Positions 18,770 to 27,739 are shown, numbered from the stretch's first letter. The stretch: DNA of 64,000 nt from Bacillus massilinigeriensis (GCF_900117315.1 NZ_LT630337.1:789633-853632); one strand, 5' to 3'. Notes: generated by a model from the letters alone, not told the origin. Numbers and translations are program-made.

Positions 18770-19912
18770 GTGAATAGATACGCTCAGTTATGTCCAATTA
18801 TTTATGGAAATGGCTCCATTCAAATGGTTGGAGAGGAAGTAAAAAGACTAGGCTGTAAGAAGGTTATGCTAGTTTCAGATGAAACCATTTCTAAATTAGA
18901 TGCCTATACAAATTGTAAAAAAAGTTTAATAGATAATGGGATCGAAGTGGTACCTTTTAATGGTATTATTCCAGATCCACCAGATTATATTATCAATCAA
19001 GGTGGAGAAATCGCTAAGGCTGAACAAATTGATGGGATTGTAGCCCTTGGTGGGGGAAGTGTCATTGATGCGGCAAAGGGAATTAATGTACTAGTAAATA
19101 ACCCTCTGCCTGTGAATCAATATTTAGGAAATCCCGTATATAACCCAGGTGTTCCGGTTGTAGTTATACCAACAACCGCGGGAACAGGCAGTGAGAACAC
19201 GATAATGGGTGTGATTACAGATACGGTTAATAATATAAAAAGTGCTGTACTTTGTCCCGCTACTTTAGGAGTGTTGGATCCAGAGGTAACGATCGATGTA
19301 CCACCTAGTGTCACAGCCTATACTGGTATGGATGCATTTGCTCATGCTGCGGAAGCTATTACGACGAAATTTCCAAACCCTAAATCTGATGTTTTAGCCC
19401 TTGAGGCGATAAAGAAGGTTACTAGCTATCTTCCAATAGCTGTAGCGGATGGAAAAAATATCAAAGCAAGAGAAGAGCTAATGCTCGCAAGTAATTTTGC
19501 CGGTATGGCTTTTAATGACGCATTAGTCCACCTCGGTCACGCCATTGCTCATACGGTAGGGGCAGCATTCCATCAAGCACATGGAACCATTTGTGCCCTT
19601 GCATTGCCGGAAGTGATGAAATATTCAGCTTCTGTTAGGGCTGATAAGGTGAAACTAATCGGAACAGCGATGGGTGTTGATTTTACTGGAAATGAATCCT
19701 TTGAGGAAATAGGCGAAATGGTAGCGAACACTATTCGTACCTTTATTAAAGGTATCGGTATTCCTTCCGTAAAGGAATTAGGAATTGCAAGGGATGAGTT
19801 CACTAATTTAGCTAGTAAAGTAATGGATGACGTTTGTTATCTATATGTACCAAGGGAACTGTCTCAAGAAGAAGTAGCAGACATTCTTGAAGCAATCTAT
19901 GAAAATTACTAA
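18770..19912 (+). CDS. iron-containing (type III) alcohol dehydrogenase
   Basis: 380-aa group III dehydrogenase, NAD(P)- and Fe/Zn-dependent, that interconverts an alcohol and an aldehyde. The nucleotide-binding GGGSVIDAAKG is near residue 95, and TTAGTGSENT follows. Metal ligands are seen in GMDAFAHAAEA and in HLGHAIAHTVGAAFHQAHGT. The start is GTG, preceded by GAGAGGAAGG. It lies 26 bases after the OYE reductase and shares its Rex-regulated promoter. The exact substrate (such as butanol, lactaldehyde or a diol) cannot be read from sequence. Confidence 0.92.
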   Translation: MNRYAQLCPIIYGNGSIQMVGEEVKRLGCKKVMLVSDETISKLDAYTNCKKSLIDNGIEVVPFNGIIPDPPDYIINQGGEIAKAEQIDGIVALGGGSVIDAAKGINVLVNNPLPVNQYLGNPVYNPGVPVVVIPTTAGTGSENTIMGVITDTVNNIKSAVLCPATLGVLDPEVTIDVPPSVTAYTGMDAFAHAAEAITTKFPNPKSDVLALEAIKKVTSYLPIAVADGKNIKAREELMLASNFAGMAFNDALVHLGHAIAHTVGAAFHQAHGTICALALPEVMKYSASVRADKVKLIGTAMGVDFTGNESFEEIGEMVANTIRTFIKGIGIPSVKELGIARDEFTNLASKVMDDVCYLYVPRELSQEEVADILEAIYENY

Positions 19913-19968
19913 TTTATCCAAAGTGTAATTGTTGGTTAATGTTCACGATAACTAGTCACTCTCTTTTG

Positions 19969-20001
19969 TAAGAGCTTGTATAATATATATACAAGCTCTT
20001 A
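19969..20001. terminator. terminator after the alcohol dehydrogenase
   Basis: Long inverted repeat TAAGAGCTTGTATA/TATACAAGCTCTTA followed by ATTTTTG. The same stretch is close to the LysR start at 20022. Confidence 0.75.
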
Positions 20002-20021
20002 TTTTTGTTTGAGGTGACAAA

Positions 20022-20924
20022 ATGGATATTGCAGAATTAAAATGCTTTAGTAAAGTATGTCAAACGAAAAATTTAACAAGGGCTGCCAAGGAGCTTTTTA
20101 TTACACAGCAGGCTCTTAGCAGAACGATAAATAATATAGAAAAGCAAATGGGAACGAAGCTTTTTTACCGGAATTCACGTGGGGTAACCTTAACAGATTT
20201 TGGAGAATATCTTTACAAGAAGGCAGAAAGGCTATTAAAAGAGTTTGATACTTTTCAAGAGGACATATCTCGTAAGATAGAAGGTGAAAAGAGAAAACTG
20301 AAAATAGGTTTTTCACCTGGTACGTTAAGAATCTTAGGTAGTAAGGATATTTTAGAGCTTGCAAAGAACAATCTCGGAATCAATATTGATATTTTTGAAT
20401 ATGCGGATAAAGTTTGTGAAGCAAATGTTTTGGAAGAAACCCTAGATATGGCTGTAACAGTTAACCCGAGAAATAATAAAGACTTTAATTATTATCCATT
20501 GATGAAGCATAATTTAGTGGCAGTAGTTAATAAAGATAATCCCATATCTAATAGAGAGAGTATGACGTTTACTGATTTGAAAAACGAAAAGCTTATTTTA
20601 ATAGATGACTCCTTTCGAATGCCACAAGTTGTCATTAAACATTTTCAAGATGAAGGAATAACTCCTAATATATATAGTAAGCTTAGTCATGATTTAAATC
20701 TTGCTTACGACTTTGTTGCCTTAAATAAAGGGGTATTCATTTTTATTGGTAGCTTAACTGATATAAAAGCATACAATGAAATCGTCAGTATCCCTATAGA
20801 GGTTCCAACTGCAGTATGGGAGGTTGGATTTATCATAAAAAAGGATACCAAAATAAATCAGGACATGTCTTCTTTTATTAACTTGATACTTTCCTACTAT
20901 AGCTCTCCTCCATTAGAGGATTGA
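20022..20924 (+). CDS. LysR family transcriptional regulator
   Basis: 300 aa. An N-terminal winged helix-turn-helix (residues 1-60: LKCFSKVCQTKNLTRAAKELF, then ITQQALSRTINNIEKQMG and LFYRNSRGVTLTDFG) is followed by a dimerisation helix and a periplasmic-binding-like effector domain. The ribosome site is GAGGTGAC. It lies just downstream of and in the same direction as the OYE/ADH operon. A link to that operon is possible but not shown; LysR genes usually face their targets. Confidence 0.9.
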   Translation: MDIAELKCFSKVCQTKNLTRAAKELFITQQALSRTINNIEKQMGTKLFYRNSRGVTLTDFGEYLYKKAERLLKEFDTFQEDISRKIEGEKRKLKIGFSPGTLRILGSKDILELAKNNLGINIDIFEYADKVCEANVLEETLDMAVTVNPRNNKDFNYYPLMKHNLVAVVNKDNPISNRESMTFTDLKNEKLILIDDSFRMPQVVIKHFQDEGITPNIYSKLSHDLNLAYDFVALNKGVFIFIGSLTDIKAYNEIVSIPIEVPTAVWEVGFIIKKDTKINQDMSSFINLILSYYSSPPLED

Positions 20925-21086
20925 ACTCCGTTTAAGTAAAAAGTAAATAAAACAGCAACCCCTTTCTATAAAGTCAGATATTAAAACAACTTCATAAAGA
21001 GTTTGACATAATGTAGGCTTTCAACATATTTATACTATAAACCAATCAATTTTGAAGATAATTCTCAAACTTGTCTCAAGTAGTTT

Positions 21087-21114
21087 TTGCTTAAAGTGAA
21101 AAAATGCGTATAAT
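21087..21114 (+). promoter_or_regulatory. sigma-A-type promoter for manO
   Basis: TTGCTT (21087-21092), a 16-bp spacer, and TATAAT (21109-21114) with a TG upstream of the -10. It is 35 bases before the manO start. Confidence 0.55.
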
Positions 21115-21148
21115 ATTATTATATAAAAAATGAAATGGAGTACATCAT

Positions 21149-21523
21149 ATGGTTCAGTCAATCAATACAAAAGTCGATTTAGTTATTAATGCAACCTCAC
21201 ATATGGGGCTTCCGGAATATGGTAAAATCATGGTTGGGGATAAAGGATTTGAATTTTACAATGAGCGTGATGCTCGTAAGTTTGTTCAAATTCCTTGGGA
21301 AGAAGTAGATTACGTGATTGCTTCAATCATGTTTAAAGGAAAATGGATTCCACGTTATACTATTCAAACAAAGAAAAATGGGATGTATACATTTTCTTCT
21401 AAAGATCCGAAAAAAGTTTTACGATCCATTCGTGAATATGTTGACCCGAATCATATGGTCAATTCATTAAGTTTCTTGGATGTTATCAAACGTGCCTTAA
21501 AGGGACTATTTAAAAAAAAGTAA
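21149..21523 (+). CDS. manO: DUF956 family protein ManO
   Basis: 124-aa cytosolic protein of the DUF956 family, found with mannose-family PTS operons (often last, as manLMNO). Recognisable segments are NATSHMGLPEYGKIMVGDKGFEFYN and PRYTIQTKKNGMYTFSSKDPKKVLR. The function is not established, though a regulatory role toward the PTS is often suggested. Here it lies before the PTS genes with its own terminator, so it is a separate unit. Confidence 0.88.
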   Translation: MVQSINTKVDLVINATSHMGLPEYGKIMVGDKGFEFYNERDARKFVQIPWEEVDYVIASIMFKGKWIPRYTIQTKKNGMYTFSSKDPKKVLRSIREYVDPNHMVNSLSFLDVIKRALKGLFKKK

Positions 21524-21534
21524 TCGTTTAACAT

Positions 21535-21564
21535 AAAAGACAGGTTGGAACTTGTCTTTTTTTT
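21535..21564 (+). terminator. manO terminator
   Basis: AAAAGACA/TGTCTTTT stem with an inner GTT/AAC pairing, followed by a T run. Confidence 0.85.
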
Positions 21565-21786
21565 GTTGGGAAAAATCCAAAATTGTTATCTTGTAATAAT
21601 TTATGACACAAATTGAAGCAAACAATTTATAAAACATTTTTGGAACTGAGCCATGTTTCCCACGACCTGGTTAGCAATTTAATGAAGGATTTGTATTGTC
21701 AATTAACGGCTTGCCCTTATCTAAGCTAGGTAATTTAAATTGTGACATTTGTGAAAAGAGGGAAACAAGAAAATACAGTTTTCCTA

Positions 21787-21816
21787 TTGAAAGAATAATT
21801 TCTGGTGTGCTATAAT
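21787..21816 (+). promoter_or_regulatory. promoter of the manXYZ leader
   Basis: TTGAAA (21787-21792), an 18-bp spacer and TATAAT (21811-21816) with an extended TG element. The transcript would run through the glcT-like remnant and the antiterminator. Confidence 0.7.
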
Positions 21817-21836
21817 CACTTATGGAAGCTCATTAA

Positions 21837-21905
21837 AGAGATGCAGCAAGCATTGGAATTGATGCTAATGCTGTTCTTCTACAGCGATTGCAACAAATTA
21901 AATAG
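21837..21905 (+). pseudogene. remnant of a glcT 3' end
   Basis: The frame ending at TAG 21903 reads IDANAVLLQRLQQIK, against AEAVYLTMHLQRLQKKIK at the end of GlcT (58424). The bases after the stop (AATTAAATAG, then CATTAT) also match those after glcT, and the antiterminator follows at the same distance. This suggests the leader came from a copied glcT-ptsG junction. Confidence 0.6.
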
Positions 21906-21915
21906 CCATTATTTT

Positions 21916-22031
21916 TTACGTGTTACTGATTTAATCAGGCATGAGTGAAAAGTATTGATTGAAATGAAGAGTTTTGGGGATATTATACCCAACTAACTTC
22001 ATTTGATTGACTTTTTGCTCATGCCTTTTTT
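21916..22031 (+). promoter_or_regulatory. GlcT-type RNA antiterminator (RAT) and terminator of manXYZ
   Basis: The RAT at 21916-21947 (TTACGTGTTACTGATTTAAT, then CAGGCATGAG) is almost identical to that of ptsG at 58436. It overlaps a long terminator: GGCATGAG-TGAAAAGT (21938-21953) pairs with ACTTTTTGCTCATGCC (22010-22025), followed by TTTTTT. Binding of a GlcT-like protein to the RAT would prevent the terminator. The inner part contains a secondary stem, GAAATGAAG/CTTCATTT. Confidence 0.88.
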
Positions 22032-22047
22032 GTTGTTTTGATGAAAC

Positions 22048-22062
22048 TGTAATCGCTTTAAT
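22048..22062 (-). promoter_or_regulatory. possible cre site (CcpA) before manX
   Basis: On the minus strand ATTAAAGCGATTACA matches the cre consensus WTGNAANCGNWNNCA with one mismatch (T for G at position 3). It lies between the terminator and manX, so CcpA could act as a roadblock. Confidence 0.4.
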
Positions 22063-22147
22063 TGAGCTGAAAAAATACAGCCGGAAAAATAACTTGGTAC
22101 AATTCACCATTTTATTCAGCTGTAACAATTATTAAGGAGGTAAAAAG

Positions 22148-23116
22148 ATGGTTGGAATTATCATTGCTAGTCACGGTGAATTTGCCAGCGGTATCTTGCA
22201 ATCTGGTACGATGATCTTTGGAGAGCAAGAAAATGTGAAAGCTGTTACATTGATGCCGAGCGAAGGACCTGAAAATGTAAAGGCAAAAATGAAAGAAGCA
22301 ATCGCCTCTTTTGACAACCAAGACGAAGTATTATTCTTAGTCGATCTTTGGGGTGGAACTCCATTCAACCAAGCCAACAGCTTAGTTGAAGAACACAAAG
22401 ACAAATGGGCAATTGTTGCTGGTATGAACTTACCAATGTTAATTGAAGCTTTTGCATCCCGCATGTCAATGAATACAGCGCATGAAGTTGCTGCTCATAT
22501 TTTGAGCTCTGCTAAAGAAGGGGTTAAAGTAAAACCTGAAGCTTTAGCACCAGTAGAAACCGCTGCTAAAGCTGCTGCACCAGTTAATGCAGGTGCTCCT
22601 GGAAAATTCGAATACGTGTTAGCACGTATCGACTCTCGCTTACTTCATGGACAAGTAGCGACTGCATGGACTAAAACTACAGGGCCAACACGTATCATTG
22701 TTGTATCTGATACAGTTGCTAAGGATGACCTTCGTAAAAAATTAATTCAACAGGCTGCTCCTCCAGGAGTTAGAGCTCACGTTGTTCCTGTCAATAAAAT
22801 GATTGAACTTGCCAAAGATGATCAACACTTCGGCGGCCAACGCGCGTTGCTTCTTTTCGAAAACCCACAAGATGCGCTTAGAGCGGTTGAAGGTGGAGTT
22901 CCATTGAAGACAATCAATGTCGGTTCTATGGCTCACTCACCTGGTAAAGTTCAACCAAATAAGGTATTGGCATTTAGCCAAGAAGATATCGATACCTTTA
23001 CTAAGTTGAAAAAACTTGGTTTAAACTTCGATGTTCGTAAAGTACCAAACGATTCAAAAGGTGATATGAACGAAATTATTAAGAGGGCTCAAGAAGAGCT
23101 TAACAAAAAGAAATAA
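22148..23116 (+). CDS. manX: PTS mannose-family EIIAB component
   Basis: 322-aa cytosolic fusion. The EIIA domain (residues 1-125) has the phosphorylated His9 in IIIASHGEF and the LWGGTPFNQA loop. An Ala/Pro-rich linker spans about 126-152. The EIIB domain (153-322) has His167 in ARIDSRLLHGQV. It accepts phosphate from HPr and passes it to sugar brought in by EIIC/EIID. It has a strong AAGGAGG site and heads manX-manY-manZ. Expression is predicted to need antitermination at 21916. Substrate probably glucose and/or mannose. Confidence 0.95.
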   Translation: MVGIIIASHGEFASGILQSGTMIFGEQENVKAVTLMPSEGPENVKAKMKEAIASFDNQDEVLFLVDLWGGTPFNQANSLVEEHKDKWAIVAGMNLPMLIEAFASRMSMNTAHEVAAHILSSAKEGVKVKPEALAPVETAAKAAAPVNAGAPGKFEYVLARIDSRLLHGQVATAWTKTTGPTRIIVVSDTVAKDDLRKKLIQQAAPPGVRAHVVPVNKMIELAKDDQHFGGQRALLLFENPQDALRAVEGGVPLKTINVGSMAHSPGKVQPNKVLAFSQEDIDTFTKLKKLGLNFDVRKVPNDSKGDMNEIIKRAQEELNKKK

Positions 23117-23152
23117 CCCTAATTTTTAGGAGAAAAGGGAGGATAAAAATCC

Positions 23153-23959
23153 ATGGATTTGAATGTTATTCAAATAATATTAGTCTTTATCGTAGCATTT
23201 TTAGCTGGTATGGAAGGAATTTTGGATGAATTCCACTTCCACCAACCAATCATTGCTTGTACGTTAATCGGCTTAGTTACTGGTGAGTTAGTACCATGCC
23301 TTATCTTAGGTGGTACACTTCAAATGATCGCTTTAGGTTGGGCAAACATCGGTGCTGCCGTAGCACCAGATGCTGCGTTAGCATCAATTGCCTCTGCAAT
23401 TATCTTAGTTTTAAGTGGACAAGGTCAAGAAGGTGTATCTTCTGCAATCGCAATTGCCGTTCCTCTTGCAGTTGCTGGTCTTTTATTAACAATCATCTGT
23501 CGTACAATTGCAACAGCTTTCGTACACTTTATGGATGCTGCAGCAGTTGAAGGAAATATTAGAAAAGTTGAAGCATGGCACATCGCTGCTATCTGTATGC
23601 AAGGTTTACGTATTGCAATCCCAGCTGTATTAATCGTAGCTGTTGGAGCAGGCCCAGTTAAAGGTATGCTTGAAGCAATGCCAGAATGGTTAACAACAGG
23701 TTTAGCAATCGGTGGGGGAATGGTCGTAGCTGTTGGTTATGCAATGGTTATAAACATGATGGCTACAAAAGAAGTATGGCCATTCTTCGCAATTGGTTTC
23801 GTATTAGCAACTGTTTCACAAATCACACTTATCGGTCTAGGTGCTATCGGTGTCGCTCTTGCACTTATCTATTTAGCGCTTTCTAAACAAGGCGGTTCAG
23901 GTAATGGCGGAAACGGTAATACTGGTGATCCACTAGGCGCCATTATAGATAATTACTAA
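23153..23959 (+). CDS. manY: PTS mannose-family EIIC component
   Basis: 268-aa membrane subunit of the mannose-family permease, with multiple hydrophobic segments from residue 5 to about 245 and a Gly/Asn-rich C-terminal tail (GGSGNGGNGNTGDP). The N-terminus FLAGMEGILDEFHFHQPIIACTL and the GTLQMIALGWANIGAA motif are typical of EIIC-Man. It lies 36 bases after manX. It forms the transport channel with EIID. Confidence 0.95.
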   Translation: MDLNVIQIILVFIVAFLAGMEGILDEFHFHQPIIACTLIGLVTGELVPCLILGGTLQMIALGWANIGAAVAPDAALASIASAIILVLSGQGQEGVSSAIAIAVPLAVAGLLLTIICRTIATAFVHFMDAAAVEGNIRKVEAWHIAAICMQGLRIAIPAVLIVAVGAGPVKGMLEAMPEWLTTGLAIGGGMVVAVGYAMVINMMATKEVWPFFAIGFVLATVSQITLIGLGAIGVALALIYLALSKQGGSGNGGNGNTGDPLGAIIDNY

Positions 23960-23976
23960 GAAGGAGGGACAAAAAA

Positions 23977-24888
23977 ATGGCACAAGAATTGAAATTATCA
24001 AGAAAAGATCGTGTATCTGTTTGGTGGCGTTCAACTTTCATTCAAGGTTCTTGGAACTATGAGCGTATGCAAAATGGTGGTTGGGCGTATACAATGATTC
24101 CCGCTATCAAAAAATTATATAAAACAAAAGAAGATCGTTCTGCTGCATTAAAACGTCACTTAGAGTTCTTTAACACTCACCCATATGTAGCTTCACCTAT
24201 TATTGGTGTAACTTTAGCGCTTGAAGAAGAACGTGCAAATGGTGCGCCGGTTGACGACGTAGCTATTCAAGGGGTTAAAGTTGGTATGATGGGACCTTTA
24301 GCAGGTATTGGGGATCCAGTTTTCTGGTTCACAGTTAAACCAATCCTTGGTGCATTAGCTGCTTCCCTTGCTATGACAGGTAACATCCTTGGACCAATTC
24401 TATACTTCGTTCTATGGAACTTAATTCGTATGGGATTCATGTGGTATACACAAGAATTTGGTTACAAAGCTGGATCTAAAATTACTGACGACTTATCTGG
24501 TGGCTTACTTCGTGATATCACTAAAGGTGCATCCATCCTGGGTATGTTCATCCTTGGTTCATTAGTTAACCGTTGGGTATCTGTAAAATTCTCACCAGTT
24601 GTATCTGAAGTTCAACTTGATAAAGGTGCTTATATCGAATGGGATAAATTACCAAAAGGCGCTGAAGGTGTTAAATCAGCTCTAGAACAACAAGCTAGTG
24701 GCTTATCATTAAGCGATGTTAAAGTTACTACTTTACAAGGTAACTTAGATAGCTTAATTCCTGGTTTAGCTGGATTAGGGATTACACTTCTTTGCATGTG
24801 GTTGCTTAAGAAGAAAGTATCTCCTATCGTTATGATTCTTGGATTATTCGTAGTTGGTGTTGTATTCCACCTTCTACACTTAATGTAA
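23977..24888 (+). CDS. manZ: PTS mannose-family EIID component
   Basis: 303-aa EIID subunit. The N-terminal part has QGSWNYERMQNGGWAYTMIPA, followed by the amphipathic NTHPYVASPIIGVTLALEE, and membrane segments toward the C-terminus. MGPLAGIGDPVFWFT is a family hallmark. An AAGGAGG site precedes ATG, 17 bases after manY. A terminator follows at 24955. Confidence 0.95.
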   Translation: MAQELKLSRKDRVSVWWRSTFIQGSWNYERMQNGGWAYTMIPAIKKLYKTKEDRSAALKRHLEFFNTHPYVASPIIGVTLALEEERANGAPVDDVAIQGVKVGMMGPLAGIGDPVFWFTVKPILGALAASLAMTGNILGPILYFVLWNLIRMGFMWYTQEFGYKAGSKITDDLSGGLLRDITKGASILGMFILGSLVNRWVSVKFSPVVSEVQLDKGAYIEWDKLPKGAEGVKSALEQQASGLSLSDVKVTTLQGNLDSLIPGLAGLGITLLCMWLLKKKVSPIVMILGLFVVGVVFHLLHLM

Positions 24889-24954
24889 TAAAGAAAGACT
24901 CTTATCTGGGTAATGTTCAACGATTGAATATAAGCCAGTCTTAAACAAATAGAG

Positions 24955-24999
24955 AAGCACCTCCTGTTATGATATACCTATCATTTTAAGGAGGTGCTT
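24955..24999 (+). terminator. manXYZ terminator
   Basis: AAGCACCTCC/GGAGGTGCTT perfect 10-bp stem with an inner ATGATA-TATCAT stem, about 66 bases after manZ. The following T-run is short. Confidence 0.75.
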
Positions 25000-25097
25000 T
25001 CTGTTCATCCTGGGAAAAATGTGGGGTTTCCGGAATTCACAATAATAAACTTAGATTGAATAGTATTACCAGAATATTGTATTTTGAGGGGGCCGCT

Positions 25098-26114
25098 ATG
25101 CTTACTATCGGTTATATTGGAAATGGGAAAAGCACTAACAGATATCATCTACCGTTCGTGCTCCAAAGAGAGAATATTAAGGTAAAAACAATATATCAAA
25201 GATTTCCTGAGCATGAAAGCTGGGATAGGATTGAGGAAGTAAATTATACTTCTGATTTAGATGAACTTTTAAATGATAAGGATATCCAACTTATTGTAGT
25301 TTGTACAAGACAAGACAGTCATTATGAATACGCAAAGTTAGTATTAGAACATAATATAAACTGTCTGGTTGAAAAGCCTTTTATGGAAACCTCAGAACAG
25401 GCAAAAGAAATCTTTGCATTAGCGAAAGAGAAGGGATTAATCGTTCAGGCGTATCAAAATAGACGTTTTGATAGTGATTTTTTAACCGTTCAAAAGGTCA
25501 TTGAAGAAGGGAAACTAGGGGACTTGCTGGAATTGGAAATGCATTATGACTATTATCGTCCCGAAGTACCTGAGTCCGTTCACTCTTTTGATCCTCTTTC
25601 GTCATATTTATATGGACATGGCTGTCATACGCTGGACCAGGTTATCAGCTATTTTGGCAAGCCGGACCATATCCATTATGATGTAAGGCAATTATTAGGG
25701 ACTGGAAGAATGAATGATTATTTTGATTTAGATTTATATTATGGAAAGTTAAAGGTATCGGTTAAATCCAGCTATTTTAGACTTAAAGAAAGACCTAGCT
25801 TCGTCGTTTATGGTAAGAAGGGATGCTTTGTGAAAGAAACCAAGGATCGTCAAGAAGAGCATTTAAAGTTATTCTACATGCCTGATAACAAAGATTTTGG
25901 CATAGATACATTAATGCATTATGGTGTTCTGACCTATATTGACGAAGAAGGTACTATCCACGAAGAAAAAGTAAAATCTGTAAATGGTGATTATGGAAGA
26001 GTTTATGATGATTTATATGAGTCAATCATAAATGGTAAAGAAGTAGTGATTACAGAAGAACAGACACTGCTGCAAATGGAAATATTAGAAACGGGTGTTA
26101 AAAACTTGAAGTAG
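25098..26114 (+). CDS. Gfo/Idh/MocA family oxidoreductase, YhhX-like
   Basis: 338-aa NAD(P)-dependent oxidoreductase. The Rossmann start TIGYIGNGKSTNRYHLPFV, LIVVCTRQDSHYEYAK, VEKPFMETSEQAKE and QNRRFDSDFL closely resemble E. coli YhhX. The EKP motif supplies the catalytic lysine of the family. ATG 25098 is chosen for GAGGGGG 5 bases upstream. The substrate is unknown, probably a sugar or inositol derivative. It is monocistronic, between the PTS operon and IS debris. Confidence 0.88.
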   Translation: MLTIGYIGNGKSTNRYHLPFVLQRENIKVKTIYQRFPEHESWDRIEEVNYTSDLDELLNDKDIQLIVVCTRQDSHYEYAKLVLEHNINCLVEKPFMETSEQAKEIFALAKEKGLIVQAYQNRRFDSDFLTVQKVIEEGKLGDLLELEMHYDYYRPEVPESVHSFDPLSSYLYGHGCHTLDQVISYFGKPDHIHYDVRQLLGTGRMNDYFDLDLYYGKLKVSVKSSYFRLKERPSFVVYGKKGCFVKETKDRQEEHLKLFYMPDNKDFGIDTLMHYGVLTYIDEEGTIHEEKVKSVNGDYGRVYDDLYESIINGKEVVITEEQTLLQMEILETGVKNLK

Positions 26115-26140
26115 GGACACGGGGACAGGTACCTCGTCCC
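26114..26140. repeat. GGGACA-rich dispersed repeat, copy 1
   Basis: GGGACACGGGGACAGG-TACCTCGTCCC starts at the stop codon of the oxidoreductase. Related sequences in inverse orientation lie at 26570-26590 and 26683-26712, flanking the IS3 remnant. It resembles REP-like GGGACAGG repeats scattered in some Bacillaceae genomes. Confidence 0.6.
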
Positions 26141-26225
26141 ACCTAAACAGTCAAAATTACTTAATGGTTTCTAAACAGAAAAAGTAGTGTGTATTGATGA
26201 CTTTGTTGAGATGATACATTGAACT

Positions 26226-26570
26226 GCACTGCACCCCATAAAATAGACAGTTAATAAAGGGACTTATGCAGCCAACAGATGATTCCGGTATTGAGACGGG
26301 GTCATCTTTTTTTATCTCCACCGGTAACGCTGGTGATTATACTCTTTCATATAAGCATCTAGTAAGTATTTCAATTCTTAATTAACTATGATAATTTTTA
26401 TAATTTGCTTTGTCTTTAAAATGCCCAAAGAAAGATTCCATTGGGGCATTATTCCAACAGTTTCCTCTCCTTGACATAGATTGGGTAATTCTTAATTCCT
26501 CTACCTTCTTTTGAAATAAAGGATTGATATAATGAACACCTTGATCTGAATGAAGTATTGCCTTTGACTG
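26226..26570 (-). mobile_element. IS3-family (IS150-like) remnant, 3' part of orfB
   Basis: The minus strand encodes SDQGVHYINPLFQKKVEEL, then SMSRRGNCWNNAPMESFFGH, then (after a frameshift and a TAG) LLDAYMKEYNH, RYRWR, a stop, and KKMTPSQYRNHLLAA ending with TAA at 26264. These are the last ~110 residues of an IS3 orfB with its DDE glutamate (PMESFFGH). A terminal repeat-like TGCACTGCACCCCATAAAAT lies at 26226-26245. The 5' part, orfA and the other end are lost. Inactive. Confidence 0.85.
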
Positions 26571-26712
26571 TGTACCTGTCCCATGGTCCCATTAATATTC
26601 TGTCTCTTTAGGAGACTTATCAAAAGGAGAGCTTATTGATATTTTCACAAGAGAGCATGCTTCATCTTGTTCCCTTTTTTCAGGGATAGTGGACCTGTCC
26701 CTTTGTCCTGCC
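26570..26712. repeat. two more GGGACAGG-type repeats
   Basis: TGTACCTGTCCCATGGTCCC (26571-26590) and a related GTGGACCTGTCCCTTTGTCC (26689-26708) are inverted relatives of the 26114 copy. The stretch between them shows no gene. Confidence 0.5.
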
Positions 26713-26785
26713 TTTGTTCCGAATGATCATAATATGTTAAAATGTGTGTGGGGTCAAAAAAACTAGTTAGAGCAGGAGAGATAAG

Positions 26786-27739
26786 ATGCAGCAGGAAATT
26801 ATGTTTTTAAAGCCTTTTTTTCAGGAACGATTATGGGGAGGAACAAAACTTAATACCCTTTATGATTATAAAATTCCAAATCAAAATACAGGTGAGGCAT
26901 GGGTCATTTCGGCCCATAAAAACGGTTCATCAGAAATCATAAACGGCGCTTTAAAAGGGAAAAATCTTATGCAAGCTTGGGAGGAGCATCCTGAACTTTT
27001 TGGGGGAAATCCACAAGACAAAGAGTTTCCTTTGCTAGTAAAAATACTTGATGCCAATGATAACTTGTCTGTTCAAGTTCATCCAGATGATGAATATGCA
27101 AGAAATGTAGAAAATGAAGAATTCGGAAAAACGGAATGCTGGTATGTTCTAGACTGCGAGGATGACGCAGAAATCATTCTTGGCCACAATGCCAAATCTC
27201 CATTGGAATTTAGAAAAATGGTAGAGGAGGGGAAATGGGGCAGTTTATTACAGAGTGTAAAGGTGAAAAAAGGTGATTTTTTCTATGTTCCAAGTGGGAC
27301 AATCCATGGAATTGGAAAAGGCATCGTCATTCTTGAGACGCAGCAAAACTCAGATTTAACATACCGGGTGTACGATTATGACCGGAAAGACACAAATGGA
27401 GTGAGTAGAGAGCTTCATCTTGATAAAGCCATAGATGTGACAAGTTATCCAGATTTGAGGGAAGCATCCGATAGAATAGAAAAAATAATGGGAGACTTAC
27501 ATCAAACTAGATTAGTTCAGTCACAATATTTTTCTGTTTACCACTGGAAGATAAATGGAATTTCAAGGCAATCATTATTACATAATTACCTACTAGTTAG
27601 CGTTATTAATGGAGAGGGAGAAATTGTGATAGGAGACAGGAGCTACGACTTTAAGAAAGGCGATAATTTTATTTTGCTTGCTTCCGTTGACTCCTATGAA
27701 ATAGTGGGTAACGCTGAGTTTATAGTATCTCATGAGTAA
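26786..27739 (+). CDS. manA: mannose-6-phosphate isomerase, class I (ManA)
   Basis: 317-aa zinc enzyme that interconverts mannose-6-phosphate and fructose-6-phosphate. Motifs are FFQERLWGG, SVQVHPDDEYA (Zn-binding His and Asp), FGKTECWYVLD and the YVPSGTIHGIGKG loop with a catalytic-site His. The length matches Bacillus ManA (~315 aa). AGGAGAG precedes ATG. It would feed mannose-6-phosphate from the mannose-family PTS into glycolysis, although it is a separate transcription unit 1.9 kb away. Confidence 0.95.
   Translation: MQQEIMFLKPFFQERLWGGTKLNTLYDYKIPNQNTGEAWVISAHKNGSSEIINGALKGKNLMQAWEEHPELFGGNPQDKEFPLLVKILDANDNLSVQVHPDDEYARNVENEEFGKTECWYVLDCEDDAEIILGHNAKSPLEFRKMVEEGKWGSLLQSVKVKKGDFFYVPSGTIHGIGKGIVILETQQNSDLTYRVYDYDRKDTNGVSRELHLDKAIDVTSYPDLREASDRIEKIMGDLHQTRLVQSQYFSVYHWKINGISRQSLLHNYLLVSVINGEGEIVIGDRSYDFKKGDNFILLASVDSYEIVGNAEFIVSHE

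Noticed and set aside
23296-23886. Alternative-frame ORFs within manY
   Set aside because: Out-of-frame Cys/Arg/Ser-rich translations of a membrane protein gene, without ribosome sites.
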